Source: Linanthus parryae
Lineage: Eukaryota > Streptophyta > Magnoliopsida > Ericales > Polemoniaceae
Direction of reading: 5' to 3'
NCBI GenBank assembly: GCA_023055425.1
Contig: JALGPY010000010.1
Location: 20,619,363-20,683,362 of the forward strand
DNA: 64,000 nucleotides
Within the stretch, counting starts at the first letter, position 1. Each line of letters begins with the position of its first letter. The notes beneath the pieces were generated by a model. That model saw only the letters and a program-made list of their open reading frames with translations, was not told the DNA's origin and did no database searches. Positions 23,120 to 34,171 of the stretch are shown here, piece after piece. Position numbers and translations under genes: made by a program.

Positions 23120-24257
23120 AGACACTCATCAAATTCTTGGCTTAATTATTCTCCTCCACGATCCGATCGTAGAGCCTTAATACTTTTACCAAGTTGCTTC
23201 TCTACCTCATTCTTAAATTCTTTGAACAATTCAAAGGATTCGGATTTTGCCTTCATAAGGTATACAAATCCATATCTTGCTAAATCATCAGTAATGTAAT
23301 GAAGTAGGTGTAACCACCTCTGGAAGGTGTGGGGAATGGCCCACATACATCAGTATGTATGAGTGCCAATAACTCACTAGACCTCTCATCTTTCTTATAG
23401 AAAGGGGACTTTGTCATCTTTCCTAATAAACAAGATTCGCATGTCTCATATGATTCCAAATCAAATGAGTCTAGAAGTCCATCCTTATGGAGTCAAGATA
23501 TGCGTTTCTCATTTATATGGCTTAAACGACAGTGCCATAAATATGTAGGATTTAAATCGTTGGTTTTAATCCTTTTAGTATTTATGTTATAGATTGGACT
23601 ATTTAGATCAAGGATACACAATCCATTAGACAAATGCGCACTACTATATTGCATATTATCAAAATAAATGGAGCAACCCTTGTCCCTTATTGAAATAGAA
23701 AAACCCTTCTCGTCCAAAAAAGAAATGGAAACAATGTTTTTGCTCATAGCAGGCACATAAAAGTAATTGTCTAATTCTAAAACAAGTCCCGAAGGCAAAG
23801 ATAGCTCATAAACGCCTACTGCTAATGCAGCGACTCTTGCTCCATTCTCGACGCGCAGATCTATCTCCCCTTTATCCAAACTTCTACTTCTTTTCAAATC
23901 CAGCACATTTCAAAAATGTGAGAACCACATCCAGTATCCAATCCAAGATGAAGAAATAGAAAGATTGACGTCAATAACATAAATACTTGGTGGTTGTGGA
24001 ATCAATATTCCTTGCTTCTTGTCCTCTAGATATTTAGGTCAATTCCTCCTCCAGTGACCCGACTTGCTACAGTAGTGACATTCACCTTTAGCCACACCTC
24101 CATTAGGATTTAGCGCTTCCTTGGATTTCGCAAATTTCTTGCGCTTTCCTTTGGAAGTAGAGGCAACTCCTTTGTCCTTCTTATTAGGCACCATTATTAT
24201 GGCCTTTCCCTTTCCTTTGTTGACGCTCTGTTCAGCTGTCTTTAGCATGTTCAACAA
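23120..24257 (-). pseudogene. B0 pol, 5' half: nucleocapsid knuckle, protease, integrase (broken)
   Basis: From 24257 down: knuckle CHYCSKSGHWRRN, then a frameshift; protease region around 23907-24038, with the Asp motif disturbed by a stop. Frame 23493-23906 has LRVENGARVAALAVG and the pre-integrase YLWHCRLSHINEKR. Frame 23146-23346 covers the integrase core with RYGFVYLM and RSDRGGE (second Asp). It joins 9175 across B1. Stops lie near 23350, 23480 and 24040. Confidence 0.85.
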
Positions 24258-24822
24258 GTCTCACAGAGTCTTACTGATCTCGTTCATATTGTAGTTCGTG
24301 ATGAACTGATTATAACTATCAGGCAGCGATTGCAAGACAAGATCAGTTTCCTGATCTTGGCCAAGTGGGAATCCCAGTCTCTCAAGGTTCTAAATGTACC
24401 CGATCATTCGGAGTACATGTGGCCCTACTAGATTCCCTTATGAAAGACTACTCTTGAACAATGCTTTGGACACCTCATAGCGTTCATGCCTTGCCTATTC
24501 CTGAAACAATTTTTTCAAGTGTATGATCATATCATAGGCCTCCATGTTCTCGTGATGAATCTGAAGCTCAGCAGTCATGGTGAAAAGCATGAGATAAGTC
24601 ACATCATTAGAATCATCAATATGATTCTGACATGCCCTTACTTCCGCTAGAACAGACTCATTTTGTGGTGGTTCTGGAATTGGAGTGTCCAAGACGTACA
24701 TATTCTTTTCTTGCTTAAGGACAATCCTTAAGTTTCTGTACCATGAAGGAAATTTTTTCAGACAGTTTATTCTTCTCAAGGACTAATCGAAGGGATGAAG
24801 ACGATGCGCTGTTGTTTGCCAT
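24258..24822 (-). pseudogene. B0 gag, N-terminal part, broken
   Basis: ATG at 24822 matches the MANN start of B3 and B4. Frame 24495-24779 keeps WYRNLRIVLKQEKNMYVLD, a run ending in LMLFTMTAELQIHHENM, and YDMIIHLKKLFQE, the capsid region of Angela-type gag. Frameshifts near 24490 and 24780 break it. Confidence 0.82.
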
Positions 24823-26451
24823 TTGGAATTCTACAAAACGAGAAATGTGAAATTTTATTATTTTGAACAATTTAACTATATTCAACAATGGCTAGATTAT
24901 CAAATATAGCTCCCACTATTTTTATCGGATTGATAGCCCTCACCATCAATGCGGAAAATATCATTATAAATCTAGTAGGTACAAGTTCCCTTTTTCGTTT
25001 CTTCTTGAGCTTGCTTTGGCAAGTCACCCAAGAATATGTTATTTAGGTAGGAACCATTCCAATAGCATCCCTTGCAACTCCTGGTCAAATTAGGTGAATA
25101 ACTTTTTATTCTTTATCCCATGGATAACGCCTAATTGTCATGCCTCTAGGTTCATCAATCCAATTGAGTCTTACCCATTTGCGTCCAACCTCTTGCTTCA
25201 ACATAAACACATTACTAGTTTGTGTCGTCCGTCACACACCATGGTAATACTAAAATCGCCTTGCTTTGGCAAGCCTGAATTTTAATAAACCCTGATCATG
25301 TAGGGTGTTTTGGCAAGATAAGGCAAACCGCAATATTTAATTGAGGGATTTAATCTTTCTTAATTTTTTTGGTTCATCCAATCAACATGATCTACTTATT
25401 TGGATTGGGCAATCCACAATAAAAGACTATCCTTGTTTATTATTTATCTTGTTAAAGTTTTGCTAGTATCTCCATACACATAAAAATAAATAACAAGACA
25501 TAAATAATAAACATCCACAAATTAAAAAACTGTGGCATGGATATGGCCCCTAGACTAAGATATTGTCAAGCAAATGAGAATATTAAATTGCCCTAAAGTG
25601 ACAAGCTCGTCTCCATGTGCTCCACCATAGCCGCGCGCCTAGGGGTGCCTTCGCTGTCTTTTGGCTTCTTTGGTTCTCCGGTCTTCTTCTCCATGCTCTT
25701 GGCTATCATTTAAATATTTGTAATTCTAGCCTAACATCTAGAAAAAATAAATAATAAAAGCCTCACACGTCGAGGAGAAAAGACGACTCGCAGGCCGTAA
25801 AACCTAATTAATTATTACATTAATTTGATAAGCTCGCAGGCCGTAAACCAAACCACAAAGTAATAAACATCCACAACCTAGGCCATATCCATCCACCATG
25901 CAACAAAGCACATAATACAGTTAAAACCAATTTTTAACGCGCTTGTTTAATTTTAAACGAATTGGGTAATTAGGGTTACAACGGTCCAAGTGGTCAAACT
26001 CATGCATGGGCCGAACCCCAAGGAGGACCGCTGCCCGCCACGTGGCCCGGCCCAAGGCCGGCCACCCTAGTGACTCGCGGCCTTGCTTGGTGCGCAAGTA
26101 GGAGGGGCGGACGGCTAGGGTTTCGGCCCTAGTCTCCTTCCCTTCTTCCTTGTTGCCCAAGCTTGGTTATTTCCTTTATGGATGTTTCCATAAAATTGTT
26201 TCCATAATTGAAAACTCCTTTTCAACTATGTGCCTATGAACCCTAATTTTCAAGAACCCAATAATTCACATCCAGTGTGATTAAACTCACCAATTCGAAC
26301 ATACAATGTTAAATTAGATCTTTTTTTTGTTGAATCAAATTCAATTTGCATCTACTATGCCAATTAATTTCTGTTTTCGCGTAAAGTAAACAATACGGTG
26401 TATGAACTGAAATGGTAACACATAATATCATGTTATGCACTATGACAAGTG
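24823..26451 (-). other. B0 5' leader (1.63 kb), non-coding
   Basis: Aligns in outline with the leaders of B3 and B4 (for example the Ala/Arg-rich GC block near 26000-26110). The short frame 25921-26160 lies in this block and lacks conservation with the other copies. Confidence 0.65.
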
Positions 26452-26463
26452 GCTCTGATACCA
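26452..26463 (-). other. B0 primer-binding site
   Basis: Minus strand TGGTATCAGAGC, perfect initiator tRNA-Met type, one base from the LTR. Confidence 0.9.
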
Positions 26464-26850
26464 CTGTTGGGTTTTTACGTAGATAACGCAGCAGAATAAA
26501 AAAAAAATTCCTACTCAAAGCCCACCAAGGATCACAGGAAGAGACATCATAACATGATAAGGGACATAGTAGTTGTGTACCTTTTTGGTTTGGGAGATCA
26601 CACGAAGAATATTGTCCTCGTCTATACGGTTGATCCATGTCTAGAGGTGAGATCTAGATTCTTCCTTCTCAAGTGCTAGCTTGGAACGAAGGAAGATGGA
26701 AGAAGGAATCAAGAAACCAAAGGAAGCAAAGAGAAGGAAGGGGGCGGACACACGGGGTTCGGCCCTTGTGGTCTTGCTCTCTCTCATGCTTTCTCTCCCA
26801 CTCTCTTGTGTTATATCTAATAACATTAGTGAGATGGAAGCTAGAGCCTC

Positions 26851-26860
26851 CTTTATATAG
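26851..26860 (-). promoter_or_regulatory. TATA box of the B0 5' LTR
   Basis: Minus strand CTATATAAAG. The same element is at the matching place in every family B LTR here. Confidence 0.6.
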
Positions 26861-27040
26861 TCCAACAACTCCTTGTTAACTACATAAAGTTCTTTCCTAG
26901 TTCTACATGAACTTGGACTAGTCCCTTCCTTGCATATTAGTCCTACTAAGTGTGCAAGGTTTTGCACAATGATCCTTCTTATTAATTAATCATATTAATT
27001 AATCCCAAATCTAGTTCTACTCTATTTGATGTGTGACCCC

Positions 27041-27082
27041 ATAGGTTTCTACTTTTTTTTTTAGGAAACATAGGTTTCTACT
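27041..27082. repeat. Small insertion with 14-bp direct repeats in the B0 5' LTR
   Basis: ATAGGTTTCTACTT occurs twice (27041-27054 and 27069-27082), flanking a 14-base T-rich filler. The 3' LTR lacks the insertion. Confidence 0.75.
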
Positions 27083-27884
27083 TAGTTGGTAGTAACTTAT
27101 TACTAACATGGAGCGGTGTCTAGAAACACATTCATGCACCCAACTAATAGAAATAAGTCAGTGATCCCGACAAACCTTTGTGCCCAATATCTTATATTGC
27201 ACTTTTTCTTTGTCTCCATATCCGGATTGGACACGAGACATAAATAGTCACGCTCGTATATCCAATCCATATTTCCCCGATCCTGGGAATATGCTTATGC
27301 AGAATATAACATCAATATCTCCATATTGATTTATCTGAGTCTGGCCAGACATTCAATGAGCCTCATCCCTCGAGTGGCCGTGGATATTTACTCCCATTAT
27401 GTGGGAGCGACAAATCCTCTCTACATCACTACGATCTCTAAGCTTGCTTCCTATCATGCCCGATAGTTATCTTTATGATTACCCAGTTACGGTGTAACGT
27501 TGGATAACATCAAAGCACGATATTTCACAACTAGAGTATCTAGTGACTTCAAGTTTAAGGATTGCAATTATATTAGCACTACGAGAAGCGATTGTGACTT
27601 TAACATAATCTAATGTATCCTTCTCGTTGTGGGTCAATCCAGTATGCCATTACTCCTAATGCATACCCATGTGTTAGACTTGATATCTACACACATACTA
27701 GTCTATATTTGATCGTCCTGTTAATCAATATAATGGAATAGGGATATTTAAGATAAACAACATATTGTATCTAAGGACTTCATTATATTTATTATCACAA
27801 TATATAATAAATGAATATTCTAGCCAATACCATTGTTCATACTAAATATTAGATAGCCTCTAGGGAACCTGTTCCAACAGGTAG

Positions 27885-28512
27885 ATCTCTCCGTGCCGAG
27901 AACAATGAGCACAAAAAATCCCCTACGCCCTCACGAGTCCCCATGTGAATCAATTGTGCCATGGCATACCAGTATAGACATTACGCTATACAAGACCTGC
28001 AACACTAAATAACTCTTCAATCTCTTTCTCTCACCTCTCAAAATCATATGTAGAAATGAAACAAAACACAAAGAAATAAAATGCTACTCTACATTGGGCT
28101 GCCTCCCAAGAAACGCTATTAATTTAAGGTCGACAGCTCGACACGGTTACCTAGACCGAAAAGGATGTTGGAGGATGCTTTAACCCTCCACTTATTCTTC
28201 ATCCACCATCTCTTTTCCATAACTTCACATGCACCCTGTGCTAGGCATATGGTGGAGAGTTGTAGAAGCTGACAATTTTCATGTTGCAATTTATCTTCAT
28301 AATCACCTTCCAGAAAGTACCACTAGGATTATATTCATCCCTATCCATAGATTCATCCCTTTAGTACCTCTTTGGTGCTAGACTCTCTCCAATCAATGCA
28401 TGCAATTTATGCACACATCCACACTGGTTGGTTTCAAATATCTTGACTATGGCGTGTTGACCATCAATAGAATAGCCAATATGACAAGAATCTGAAAATC
28501 CCCATGATGCTC
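27885..28512 (-). other. X internal region, middle part, non-coding
   Basis: No sustained frame. The stretch 28088-28145 (TTGGGCTGCCTCCCAAGAAAC and following) resembles a motif I associate with plant gypsy elements near gene ends. I recognise nothing else. Confidence 0.45.
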
Positions 28513-29021
28513 TTACCCATAAGAATCTGCATACATAAGTCTTTCCACCTTATCACAGAATTGATTCATATGAGATACAAAAAATTCTTCAAAAGTATGA
28601 GTAGAAGCTATTACCTCAATAGGTATGGGCACAAGTGCTTCATAGTCTTCTTCATCACAAAACCACATGCTTCCAATGTCAGTGTCTTCTCATTCATGAC
28701 AAGGATGTGAGAGCGCCTGCAGTTTGGCTCACAATACGACATGTCCTCCCATCTTGGGCACATAGGTCCACCCCATTCTGAATCAGAGTCTGAGTCCTCA
28801 TAAATGGCAGAGTCTACAACAATTTCATCGACATTGCATTATTGCTCGGCTCAGGTACCTCTTCTTCCACAACCGTAGCTTGTAATGCAGGCTTTCGTTC
28901 TTCCTCCATCTTTTTCCAACAATTCTTCTCCATATCACAAAAAGCTAGAAGCCAATGTAGTTCATCTGAATCATCCTCTTGTGTTGACGGTGGCGGGGAT
29001 GGAGGCTCAATTTGAGGCTCA
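28513..29021 (-). pseudogene. Unrecognised acidic/Cys-rich protein of element X, broken
   Basis: Three overlapping frames read as one decayed protein of about 165 residues. First part (about 29021-28816): Pro/Glu-rich, then DELHWLLAFCDMEKNCWKK. Second (about 28836-28680): YEDSDSDSEWGGPMC then PRWEDMSYCEPNCRRSH, which is Cys-rich and may bind metal. Third (about 28680-28513): FCDEEDYEALVPIPIEV, then FEEFFVSHMNQFCDKVERL, ending at TAA 28513-28515. Codon-like continuity across frames suggests real coding before frameshifts. No retroviral catalytic motif. I do not recognise the family. A gag-like or element-specific accessory protein is possible. Confidence 0.4.
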
Positions 29022-29458
29022 ATCTCATGTTGCTAGGGCTAATTTTTTAGCTCTTGTGTATCTGATAACCTTGGTACTCCAATTCCTTTATATGCTTCTT
29101 ATTTAACTTTATCGTCTCCCACAAATAATCCATAGTTTTCCTTTATTCCTCTTGCGGCTGCTGATGGAGCTACGGGGGATGAACTCAACACAGGTCTCTA
29201 TGATCGGGCCAACAGCCGCATCCATAGCTACAACTAAAGCATGCATCCTCTTATACATGGTTCCCCTGCAGTAGAAACATTAGGGGTACACGAATAATAG
29301 TTTTTTCTCTACATGCTTAGAACAAATCCTGCTTTATGCGTTCCTGAGAAAATAGACTCACAAACACACGTGAATAAAAAATATGTAAACAAAATAAAAC
29401 AAAACTGAAGGAAAGTACTCTAAACTAATTCGTATCTAAATAACTTACTGCTGTCCAT
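29022..29458 (-). other. X leader between primer site and the coding remnant
   Basis: No open frame seen. About 440 bases downstream of the primer site on the minus strand. Confidence 0.5.
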
Positions 29459-29471
29459 GGAAACGGCACCA
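29459..29471 (-). other. X primer-binding site (tRNA-Asp type)
   Basis: Minus strand TGGTGCCGTTTCC lies six bases inside the LTR end. It resembles the tRNA-Asp primer site known from Athila-like elements, with two differences from my memory of the consensus. Confidence 0.6.
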
Positions 29472-29477
29472 AAAACT

Positions 29478-30226
29478 TGACGCGGTTTTCTTAACGCGTA
29501 TGCCCAAGTGCACTGTCATGTAATATAGGGGTGGTATTTGAACCCCGAGTTATCATCCCACGAGGACATACCTGAGATTATTTATTAGATTAACTTAGAG
29601 TACGGTAACCAGGAATAAGAATTTGTGATTAAAGAGGTTGTCACCCTCGAACAAGTGAATAAAATTAAAGTAACAAACTAATATAATATTTTTGGATTTT
29701 AATTTAAGAGAACAAGTATGAAGAAACTAGGCAGTCTCTAGATCACCTTGGGCTCTAGAAGATTTCCAAATAATTTGACTAACATGTTAATTCTATCCTA
29801 ATCAAGCCGAGTAATAGGCTATGACAATCTCCTGTCGGTCTCATGTCATTTTACATTGCGGTAGACTACAATCTCCAGTAGGTCTCATGTTGTCTACCGG
29901 TCCGTTCTAGTAGTTTATCTACTAATACATTAGCGGGTCCTACCGGTTTCACCGTTTCACGCAACATCTCAACAATCCTACCAAATCTACCCACATTATC
30001 CAATCCTATTCGATTCTCCTTCCAGTATCGGTGATTCGGGATTGATTTTCATATCACATCCGAGCTAGTTGAAGTCATTATTGCGCACTTATCTAGCCAA
30101 CTAAAAGTTCTTGTTAATTACTCCATCCCCGTTAACAATTAAGCACAGATTATGAACAATTGAATTGGGAAAAAGCTAACTTTATTTGAGCATGATTCAT
30201 CCTAATAAAAAAACCCTAGTTCCTTG
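29478..30226 (-). repeat. X 5' LTR, left part (interrupted by A2)
   Basis: Plus-strand start TGACGCGG. The part from about 29905 aligns with 2668-2960. Continues at 56057-56904. Confidence 0.75.
30222..30226. repeat. Target-site duplication of A2 (CCTTG), partner ACTTG at 56052-56056
   Basis: Four of five bases match. Joining across restores the X LTR order seen at 2965-2990. Confidence 0.75.
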
Positions 30227-31512
30227 TGAAAGGGGAGTATGCAGATAGATATGCAACACATATACTCTAGAAGGGGGGGGTTGAATAGAGTATGTCAACT
30301 TTTTGCAAAACTTGTGGAGGATAAGAGTTTTTATGAAGAACAATGCAAATCAAGGCCTTGAATAAAATTTCAAGACTTTGGAACGGAATAAAGTTTAAAG
30401 TAAAATAATCATGTCTTTTTCAAGGCCTTGAAAAGAGTTTCAAACCCTTGACAACAGACAAGTTAATATGCTGCTGAGCTAAGTATGTAAAAGAAACTGT
30501 AAATGCAGGAGACACGAAATTTATAGAGTTAAGTCCAGTTGGACCTACGTCTCTAACTCAGGGATCTTCTCCCTGCAGGATTTTCAATACAATTCTTATT
30601 AATCAATAGCTAAGCCCTCTTTCTCAAGCACAGAGATATGCCTTACTCTGTTACAACTTGTGGTTCTCTCTAACATATCTAGTACCTGCTCGAGCAAACT
30701 TATTAACTAAGAATTATATATTGTTCACATTTAACAATCCCTTAGAATGATAGAAATAAATAGTATAAAAATGATATACAAATGAAGTGCAATTCAGAAG
30801 AACACTGAAGTGTAGAACTACAGTGAAGAATGCAATGATCTTCTGTGAGATGGATTGTGAGAATGATGTGCTTCTTTGATGCTTGTCAATCCTGAAATGT
30901 GACTCCCTTTTTGTCCGTTGAGTGTTTTATGTTGTTGCTTCAAAATGATCTCTATATATACAGCTTGAAGCTCTGCAAATCTTCTCAGATTTTCAGCAAC
31001 AACTTCCTGTTTTGTAGGCAACAAGTTTGACTCTCCTAACAGCCTTCTCCAACGTATAGTTGATCATGATCTTCAGAGATATTTTTCTTGATTTTAAACT
31101 AGTTGAAAAGCTTTCACGAGTTTCTGATTGATCACAGGATCAAATTCTCTTAATGTTTCCTTTCTTTCAAAAGCAAGATTAGGAAACAAATCTTGCAAAC
31201 TTAGGAAATAGAATTTCCCTGCAAACTGAGTCAAACAGATAGATGAAATGATGTTAGATATATCAAAACAGTTTGTCCTTCATCATCAAATAACAAAACA
31301 TCAAGCATAGGGGTGAGAGAGATAGAATCAAATTAGAAGAGTTTAGAAAAACTCCCCCTTAGAGCATGCATATAGATCAGACAGTTTCAAGGCTTTGAAT
31401 TCTGGTTCAAGGCTTTGAAATAGCATGTTCTACCTGATTCAAGGCTTTGAAAACTGGTTCAAGGTCTTGAAATAAATTAGTATTTCACGTCCATGAAACC
31501 TGTGACCTTACA
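30227..31512 (-). repeat. A2 3' LTR (1286 bp)
   Basis: Plus strand TGAAAGGG to CTTACA. Exact palindrome cores at 30351-30360 and 30421-30430; a variant cluster at about 31383-31475. Run of eight to nine G near 30275. Confidence 0.92.
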
Positions 31513-31523
31513 ATCTCCCCCTT
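31513..31523 (-). other. A2 polypurine tract
   Basis: Minus strand AAGGGGGAGAT adjoining the 3' LTR. Confidence 0.88.
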
Positions 31524-31837
31524 GATGAAAGACAAAACCTTAATCTGTTTGAGCCTTAGTTTCTGCAAAAAAGTACTAATTAGCATATAGCACAAATAGC
31601 AGTTCCACATAAAATTCAAAAGATCCAAATTATTAATAAACTTAAGCAAAAAAACTTAGAAGTTGCAGATAGCCATACTGAACAAAAGTCACTTAAACAG
31701 AAAATAAAAACAACCTAAAGATTTCTCCCCCTTTTTGACTTTCATAAAAAAGAATGTGCAGATGTTGGATCAGTATCTGGAAAATTTTGAAAAGAAAAAT
31801 TAAAAAGAGAAGTAGGAGATAAAGAATAGGCAGGAAT

Positions 31838-32286
31838 TTAAGGAGTTTGGTCTTCATCTTCATCCTGATCTCCTTCCATTTCCTCACTGACTTCATCATT
31901 GTCCTATTCTTCTTGTTGAACCACATCAATTTCATCAATGATAGAACTGATATTCTCTATAACAGCGTTGAACAAGAAGGTGAGATCCTCTGAAGCTTTT
32001 CTTCCATTCTTTAGTTTCTTCTTCACATATACCTTATTCTGTTGTGCAGAGGAAATCTTGTGATCCTTCCTTCATGTTGTTGATACAGTTAAATATTTTG
32101 AAGGATCTTTCTCATGTCTTCCCTTCTTGAGTACAGAATACACTCTGTAGGATCCTGAAGTAGTATCTTAATCTGAGTCTGGAATGAGGATTTATCTTCC
32201 TTTTCCTTGATCCTTGTGTCTGGATTTTTCCTGTCTTTCTTAGGACTTCCAATATGGATTCCCTTATATTTCTCTTGTGTAGACAT
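31838..32286 (-). pseudogene. A2 extra (env-like) ORF, broken
   Basis: Starts MSTQEKYKGIHIGSPKKDRK at 32286, very basic. This frame stops at 32089. The end of the protein is read in another frame: SSIIDEIDVVQQEE, a stop near 31905, then a Glu/Asp-rich tail DEDQTP ending at TAA 31838-31840. The acidic tail and terminal TP match A0. Sits about 640 bases after RNase H, as in SIRE-type elements. No signal peptide or membrane segment in this frame. Confidence 0.5.
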
Positions 32287-32924
32287 TGTAGTCTATTTCA
32301 TCTTGCCAGTTACTGGAACCTGGTCCTTTTTCACTGATTGTCTTTTTGATTCTAAGTCTTCACTGATTGTCTGAACCACATCCTCAACTATCTTTCTCTT
32401 CTTCTCAGAACTAGGTTTTGAACCGCTTTATTCTGTCTGAGGCTCTTCTAGTGCTCACTAGGGTTGGGAGAAGAATAGAGAGAGTTAGATTTTATACGGA
32501 GTGAAGGAGAAGAGAAGATGATAAATACTGAAAGAGTTTGAGTTTTAAAAGGAAACTGCAATATTTTTCTGATCTAAAAAGATCTGTAATGATCAGAGAA
32601 GATTCAAATCTTTGAATCCGTTGGAATTAAATAATTTAATATTATGTTTGGCTGAAAAAGAAATTTGAAAAAGGTAGGGGCAATATTGAGCAAATATCTA
32701 CAAAGATAGCACCCAATACTTAATGATCCGAGAATTATTCACTAATCAGTTATCAGACTTATTTTCAAGGCTTTGAAAATAGTTTCAGGGTCTTGAAACG
32801 CTGCTATACCGAAACAAGTAAAATCAAAGTTTTGAAAGGATTTTCAAAGCTTTGAAAATCTGTTTAAATCATTGAAACACATGATAACTTACATTTTCTT
32901 ACCTTGTACTCCCCCTAAACCAAT
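32287..32924 (-). other. A2 post-pol spacer
   Basis: Aligns at 32640-32924 with the A1 spacer. Imperfect palindrome copies at about 32763-32800 and 32825-32870. No gene. Confidence 0.65.
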
Positions 32925-33190
32925 GGATCTTTATTTAGCATGCCTAACTCCAGTCTTAGAGCTGAAAATCTTTCATCTTGCAATGGTTTAGTGAACATAT
33001 ATGCAAGTTTCATGTTAGTAAAATACAACACTTGTGAACAACATGCTCCAGCAGATATATATTCAGCTTCAACTGTTGATAAAGCAACTGAGTTTTATTT
33101 CTTGGAGTCCGAACTGATCAAGGAGGATTTAATGAATTGGAAAGTTCCTGAAGTGCTTTTCATATCAACTTTGTAACCTGCAAAGTTAGC
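32925..33190 (-). pseudogene. A2 RNase H, short remnant
   Basis: Aligns with 12237-12680 of A1 but lacks the central part. A deletion of roughly 190 bases joins the C-terminal region to the region before STAEAEY. Frameshifted. Confidence 0.65.
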
Positions 33191-34171
33191 ATCTGAAAAT
33201 CCATGCGAAGAGAAGTTAGAATGTCTTGGATACCAAAGCTCTAAGTCTATGGTACCATTGGGATATCAGAATATTCTCTTCACAACACTTAAGTGTTATT
33301 CCTTTGGATTATCTTGAAATCTTTCACACATACATACACTGAACATGATATCTGGTCTACTAGCAATAAGGTATAGCAATGATCCAATCATACCTCAATA
33401 CTCTTTTACATTGACACTCTTACCAAATTCATCCTTGTCTAAGGACAGTGTAGAGCTCATTGGAGTCTTGATTTCTTTGGATTGAGACATAATATATTTG
33501 TTCAACAAGTACCTAGTGTACTTGCTTTGATGCAGTGAGATGCTCTTCTTCAACTGATGTATTTCCAAGGAAGAAGTTCAACTCTCCCATCATGCTCATT
33601 TCAAATATCATGCTCATAAGACTTGAGAATTCTTTGCATAGAAGATCATTAGTAGCTCCAATAGAATATCATCAACATAAATCTGAACTACAAGTAAATC
33701 TTTCTCATGAGTCTTTATGAAAAGGGTCTTATCTACCAATCTTCTTTTGGAATCATTTTCAAGCATAAACTTCGACAATCTTTCATACCAAGCTCTTGGA
33801 GCTTGTTTCAAACCATACAGAGCTTTGTCTAGTTTGTAAATATGATCTGGAAACTTGTCACTTTCAAAACCAGGAGGTTGTGCAACATAAACTTCTTTTT
33901 GCAACTAACTATTCAAGAAGGCACATTGCACATCCATTTGAAATAGTTTCATGTTCTTGTAAGATGCAAAAGCAAGTAAAATTCTAATTGCTTCTAACCT
34001 AGAAACTTGAGAAAAATTTTCCTCATGATCAATACCTACTTCTTGGTTGTAACCATGAGAAACTAACAGTGCTTTGTTCGTGATCACTTTCCCATTCTCA
34101 TCCAATTTATTTCTGAACACCCATCTCGTACCAATGACAGGCTGGTTTGTTGGTTGGGGAACTAGGTTCAC
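33191..34171 (-). pseudogene. A2 reverse transcriptase, broken
   Basis: Frame 33905-34171: [34 protein letters not shown] and FQMDVQCAFLNS. Frame 33614-33904: [35 protein letters not shown] and [11 protein letters not shown]. Catalytic YVDD kept. A stop splits the two frames at 33905, and the thumb region below 33614 is frameshifted. Confidence 0.85.

Larger units (their letters stand above)
5524..27879 (-). mobile_element. Family B copy B0 (Angela/BARE-type Ty1/copia), interrupted by B1
   Basis: A complete reverse-strand element: 3' LTR 5524-6929, pol 6944-9175 and 23120-24257, gag to 24822, leader, primer site 26452-26463, 5' LTR 26465-27879. GGTAG flanks both ends. Removing B1 leaves about 8.4 kb. 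Coding is broken by stops and frameshifts. The LTR start near TGTTGGAATAGGTGCCCTAG, long leader and pol order match the Angela/BARE lineage. Confidence 0.92.
26465..27879 (-). repeat. B0 5' LTR (1415 bp)
   Basis: Plus strand from TGTTGGGTTTTTACG to TTCCAACA, flanked by GGTAG. Carries a private insertion at 27041-27082. Confidence 0.92.

Noticed and set aside
31693..31938. Minus-strand frame with a hydrophobic run resembling a membrane segment of an env protein
   Set aside because: The A2/A0 comparison supports a different, acidic frame here. The hydrophobic run lies beyond that frame's stop, in AT-rich spacer, and is not shared with A0.
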